A DNA stretch of 64,000 nt from Actinosynnema sp040640215 (GTDB lineage: Bacteria; Actinomycetota; Actinomycetes; Mycobacteriales; Pseudonocardiaceae), in NCBI RefSeq assembly GCF_040640215.1, contig NZ_JBFABG010000001.1:620001-684000 (forward strand), read 5' to 3'. Positions 61,333 through 64,000 of this stretch are shown piece by piece (position 1 is the first letter of the stretch; the number at the start of each line of letters is the position of its first letter). The notes beneath the pieces are model-generated. The model did no database searches and was not told where the DNA came from. It was given only the letters and a program-made list of their open reading frames with translations. The translations under genes were made by a program, and so were the position numbers.

Positions 61333-62601
61333 CTAGCGACCCTCGTGCGAGGTGCCGCCGGCACGTTCCCGAAGCACGAGCCACGCGCCGAGCGCGAGCC
61401 CGGCGGTGGGTGCGACGACCAACCCGAGGACCGCCCGCACGACGATGTCACCGGGCGACAGCCAGAGCACGAGCACGCTCAGCGCGGCGACCACCGCCCA
61501 CAGCGAGACCAGCGCGCCCAGGTGCTTGCGCGCCACCAGGACGGCCGCCAGCAGCATCACCGCGCCGAGCAGCACGGACGACCACACCAGCGCGGCCACC
61601 ACCCAGGACTCGACCGCGTAGTCGGAGCCGAACACGAACCCGATGGCCCACGGCCCCAGCAGCGCGCCCAGCGCGGCACCCGCGCCGGCGACGCCGACCG
61701 CGACGGCCGCGCCCTTGGCCAGCAGCGCCCGCAACCTGCGCCGGCCGCCCTCGTCGACCGACAGCCGCACCACCGCCGGCACCGCCATCGCCTGCACCGG
61801 CGACAGCAGCAGCAGCGGCAGCCGCGCCACGGTCAGCGTCAGGAACATCGCCGCCAGCGCGCCGCTCTCCTCGGGCGGCTGGAACAACCTCGCGATCGCC
61901 GGGTACCCGGTGAGCACGCTCGCGGTCAGCCCGGCGCTGAGCACGAGCACGAACATCCGCCGCGCGACCACGCCCCACGGCTCGCGGTCCCCGCTCCGGA
62001 GGTCCACCAGCGAACGCCCGCGCCAGGCGAACACCAGCCAGGCGAACGACCCGACCGCGACCGCGACGGTCAGCGGCAGCAGCCCGGTCACGCCGGCCAC
62101 CACGAGAGCGCCCAGCAGCACCGCGCGGAGCAGCGCCTCGGTGACCACCAGCCCGCTGTACGGCTTGACCCGGTGGTGCCCGATGAGCAGCCCGCGCAGG
62201 CCGAACTGGAACGCGAACCCGATGACGGCGGCTGCCGCGACCAGGGCGATGGTGCCGCCCCCGTCGCCGAACAGCCGGTCGGCGACCGGCGGCAGCGACA
62301 CGGTGACGCCGAGCAGCACGGCGGCGACCGCGCACACCGCGACCACCTGGACCGCGCCGAACCCGGACCGCCGGCCGGCCACGTCGGCCAGCGCCGCCTG
62401 CCGGGACACCTCCTGCTCGACCGGCGACAGCGCCGACCCCGCGCCGAACACCAGGCCCCAGAAGGTCAGGAAGACCTCGTTGTCGGCCGTGGTGAACACC
62501 CGGGCGGTCACCATCAGCAGCGGGTATCCGAGGCCGGCCGCGAGCAGCGTCGCGAGGCCGACGGTACCCAGCGAGCGGGTCGCCGCGGGTGCCTCGCTCA
62601 C
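61333..62601 (-). CDS. MATE/Wzx-like polysaccharide flippase-type membrane protein
   Basis: 422 residues from GTG 62601 (GTGA overlap with the upstream GT2 gene). About 12 hydrophobic segments (LATLLAAGLGYPLLMVTARVF, IALVAAAAVIGFAFQFGLRG, ...). The early Arg and EQEVSRQAA plus the spacing of helices recall the MOP flippase superfamily. Probable lipid-linked sugar exporter; substrate unknown. Confidence 0.75.
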   Translation of the reverse strand: MSEAPAATRSLGTVGLATLLAAGLGYPLLMVTARVFTTADNEVFLTFWGLVFGAGSALSPVEQEVSRQAALADVAGRRSGFGAVQVVAVCAVAAVLLGVTVSLPPVADRLFGDGGGTIALVAAAAVIGFAFQFGLRGLLIGHHRVKPYSGLVVTEALLRAVLLGALVVAGVTGLLPLTVAVAVGSFAWLVFAWRGRSLVDLRSGDREPWGVVARRMFVLVLSAGLTASVLTGYPAIARLFQPPEESGALAAMFLTLTVARLPLLLLSPVQAMAVPAVVRLSVDEGGRRRLRALLAKGAAVAVGVAGAGAALGALLGPWAIGFVFGSDYAVESWVVAALVWSSVLLGAVMLLAAVLVARKHLGALVSLWAVVAALSVLVLWLSPGDIVVRAVLGLVVAPTAGLALGAWLVLRERAGGTSHEGR

Positions 62602-63605
62602 CTGCCGAGCCGCTTCCGCAGCGCCAGCGCCAGACCTCGCGCCGCGCCCGCGCCGAAGCACGCGGCGAACAGCGTCAGCAGCTTGACGACGGCCAGCGAC
62701 TGGTCCTTGGACCCGCCGCTCCTGCGCACCACCGCACCCGCCGCCGCCGAACCGGCGGCGGCCAGCGCGAGCGCGGCCTTCGGCTTGCGCAGCAGCAGGA
62801 ACAGCCCGGCCACGCCGACGCCGGCGGCGGCGAACGCGGCGTTGCGCACCGGGCCGGGCGAGTCGAGGTAGCCGTCCACGAACGTGCTGCCCCGGAAGTA
62901 GGCGTGCCTGGTGAACTTCGACAGCGAGTCGCGGCTGTTGTACTCGGCGGCGAAGCCGGGCGCGATGAAGATCGGGCCCTGCTCGGCGATCCAGCGCAAC
63001 ATCCGGGTGTCGTCGCTGGCCAGGCGCACGTCGTCGTACAGCGACGAGAACGACCGCGCGGCCTGCTCCAGCACCGCGCGCGGCGCGAGGAACAGCCCGG
63101 TGCCCTTGGGGAACGCGTCGAAGTCCTCGGCGGTGAACGAGGTGAGGCGCGGGTCGGCCACGTACCGCCGCCAGCCGACCGCGACCAGGCCCTGCATGAA
63201 GGCCCCGTACGGGTTGCCGGTGTTGTCGGTGTTGATGTGGCCGTTCCACACCGTGCGCTCGGGGTGCGCGGTGAGCTGGTCACGCAGGAACGCCAGCGAA
63301 CCGGGTTCCAGGATCACGCGGCTGTCGAGCATCAGCACCAGCTCGCCGGCGGCCTTGGTGATGCCGGCCAGGCGCGCGGCGAACCGACCGCCGTTGGGCT
63401 GGGTCAGCACCGTCACGCCGGGCAGCTCGGCGAGCCGCGCGGGCGTCTCGTCGGTGCTCCCGTCGTCCACGACGACGATCTCGGCGTCCCAGCGGGCGTT
63501 CTCCAGGGCGGTGCGCAGCGCACCGACCGAGCGCCCGATCCAGTCGGGCTCGTTGAACACCGGGATGACAATGCTGAGACTGGGCACGCTGTTCCGGCTC
63601 GTCAC
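62598..63605 (-). CDS. GT2 family glycosyltransferase with C-terminal membrane helices
   Basis: 335 residues. LSIVIPVFNEPDWIGRSVGAL, VVVDDGSTDETPARL, GGRFAARLAGITKAAGELVLMLDSRV (D-x-R in place of D-x-D) and SDDTRMLRWIAEQGP. Two hydrophobic segments near 260-320. Overlaps the flippase start, so the products probably act together on one envelope glycan. Confidence 0.88.
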   Translation of the reverse strand: MTSRNSVPSLSIVIPVFNEPDWIGRSVGALRTALENARWDAEIVVVDDGSTDETPARLAELPGVTVLTQPNGGRFAARLAGITKAAGELVLMLDSRVILEPGSLAFLRDQLTAHPERTVWNGHINTDNTGNPYGAFMQGLVAVGWRRYVADPRLTSFTAEDFDAFPKGTGLFLAPRAVLEQAARSFSSLYDDVRLASDDTRMLRWIAEQGPIFIAPGFAAEYNSRDSLSKFTRHAYFRGSTFVDGYLDSPGPVRNAAFAAAGVGVAGLFLLLRKPKAALALAAAGSAAAGAVVRRSGGSKDQSLAVVKLLTLFAACFGAGAARGLALALRKRLGR

Positions 63606-63678
63606 GCCGCACAGTATCCAGCGGTCGGGGGGCCGGGCTCCCGGGGGGCCGGGCTCGTCGGGAGCACCGGGGCCGCCG

Positions 63679-64000
63679 TCACAGCCGGGGCAACCGGTAG
63701 ACCGACACCGAGCCGGAGCGGAAGCCGAGCTCCAGCCCCGGCAGGCCGTCCAGGTCCCGGAGCCCGGCGGCCGTGGAGAACACGAAGCCGCCGACCCAGT
63801 TCTCCGGCGACGAGCCCGCGCCGATCGTCGGCGCGCGGCTGTCGACGTAGACCCACCGGATGTTGGACTCGGTCAGCATCCGCCGGACCTCGGGGTCGTC
63901 CGGGTAGCGGTTGAAGTCCCGGAGCAGGCGGTAGGTCTGCGGTGTCTTCGCGTTGCCCAGCGAGCTGGTGTTGACGATCGGCACGCCGCGCTCGACGTAG
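63679..64000 (-). CDS. C-terminus of a large membrane protein (Rv3779/DUF6541-like), cut by the window edge
   Basis: The last 106 codons of a gene starting beyond the window: YVERGVPIVNTSSLG, then IRWVYVDSRAPTIGAG, then VYRLPRL. The 'xxWVYVD' end resembles the external C-terminal domain of large multi-TM envelope proteins such as Rv3779, which neighbours these genes in mycobacteria. Only the soluble end is visible, so the family call rests on context. Confidence 0.6.
   Translation of the reverse strand, partial: YVERGVPIVNTSSLGNAKTPQTYRLLRDFNRYPDDPEVRRMLTESNIRWVYVDSRAPTIGAGSSPENWVGGFVFSTAAGLRDLDGLPGLELGFRSGSVSVYRLPRL

Noticed and set aside
60013..62871. 952-codon plus-strand frame
   Set aside because: Antisense to DUF2304, two glycosyltransferase genes and the flippase gene; Arg/His/Gln-rich shadow.

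Overview
The window is high-GC actinobacterial DNA. The galactan-assembly cluster at the right end (ABC-2 permease, Wzt-type ATPase, GlfT1, GlfT2, UDP-galactopyranose mutase), the proteasome activator Bpa, and the PE/PPE/EspG-like trio point to an arabinogalactan-walled, proteasome-bearing actinomycete. Protein wording and gene neighbours fit Pseudonocardiales (Saccharothrix/Lentzea/Actinosynnema type), but genus is inference.

Layout. 1-16 kb is chromosomal: a thioester-domain surface protein cut by the window edge, an orphan C5 DNA methyltransferase, an ATP-grasp ligase with a small upstream ORF, an NAD-dependent epimerase, RNase Z, two serine hydrolases, a membrane-protein/XRE/oxidoreductase operon with a palindromic operator, a subtilase with a C-terminal lectin domain, and an ABC exporter operon. 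16.2-33.3 kb is a stack of integrated elements at the 3' half of tRNA-Arg(ACG). Three identical 44-bp att copies (17499, 19531, 33253) delimit a 2-kb element (E1) carrying an Abi_2/HEPN-type gene and a 13.7-kb mobilisable element (E2). E2 has an HTH replication-type protein, a frameshifted DUF2637 gene, a 1179-residue nuclease-like/STAND ATPase, MobC and relaxase, a prim-pol-like operon, a TPR regulator coupled to a 2H phosphoesterase, Xis, an XRE regulator, and a frameshifted tyrosine integrase. To the left lies a NUDIX gene and a spliced mosaic remnant of a related element.

33.3-48.8 kb is chromosomal: tRNA-Arg and tRNA-Ser(GCT), acetoacetyl-CoA synthetase, EspG/PPE/PE-like genes, a dienelactone-hydrolase-like protein, an aromatic aminotransferase, a TauE/SafE permease, a decayed integrase scar beside tRNA-Ser(TGA), a MarR regulator, a secreted 5'-nucleotidase, a zinc metallopeptidase and an M28 peptidase. 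48.9-64 kb follows the gene order known around Rv3777-Rv3782 and Rv3808c-Rv3809c of Mycobacterium tuberculosis: quinone oxidoreductase, class-V aminotransferase fold protein (here lacking the PLP lysine), Bpa, the galactan ABC exporter, GlfT1, GlfT2, Glf, then a membrane/glycosyltransferase operon.

The most unusual parts are the tandem tRNA-Arg elements with candidate integrase arm sites, the large STAND-type candidate defence gene they carry, and two enzymes whose expected catalytic residue is replaced.
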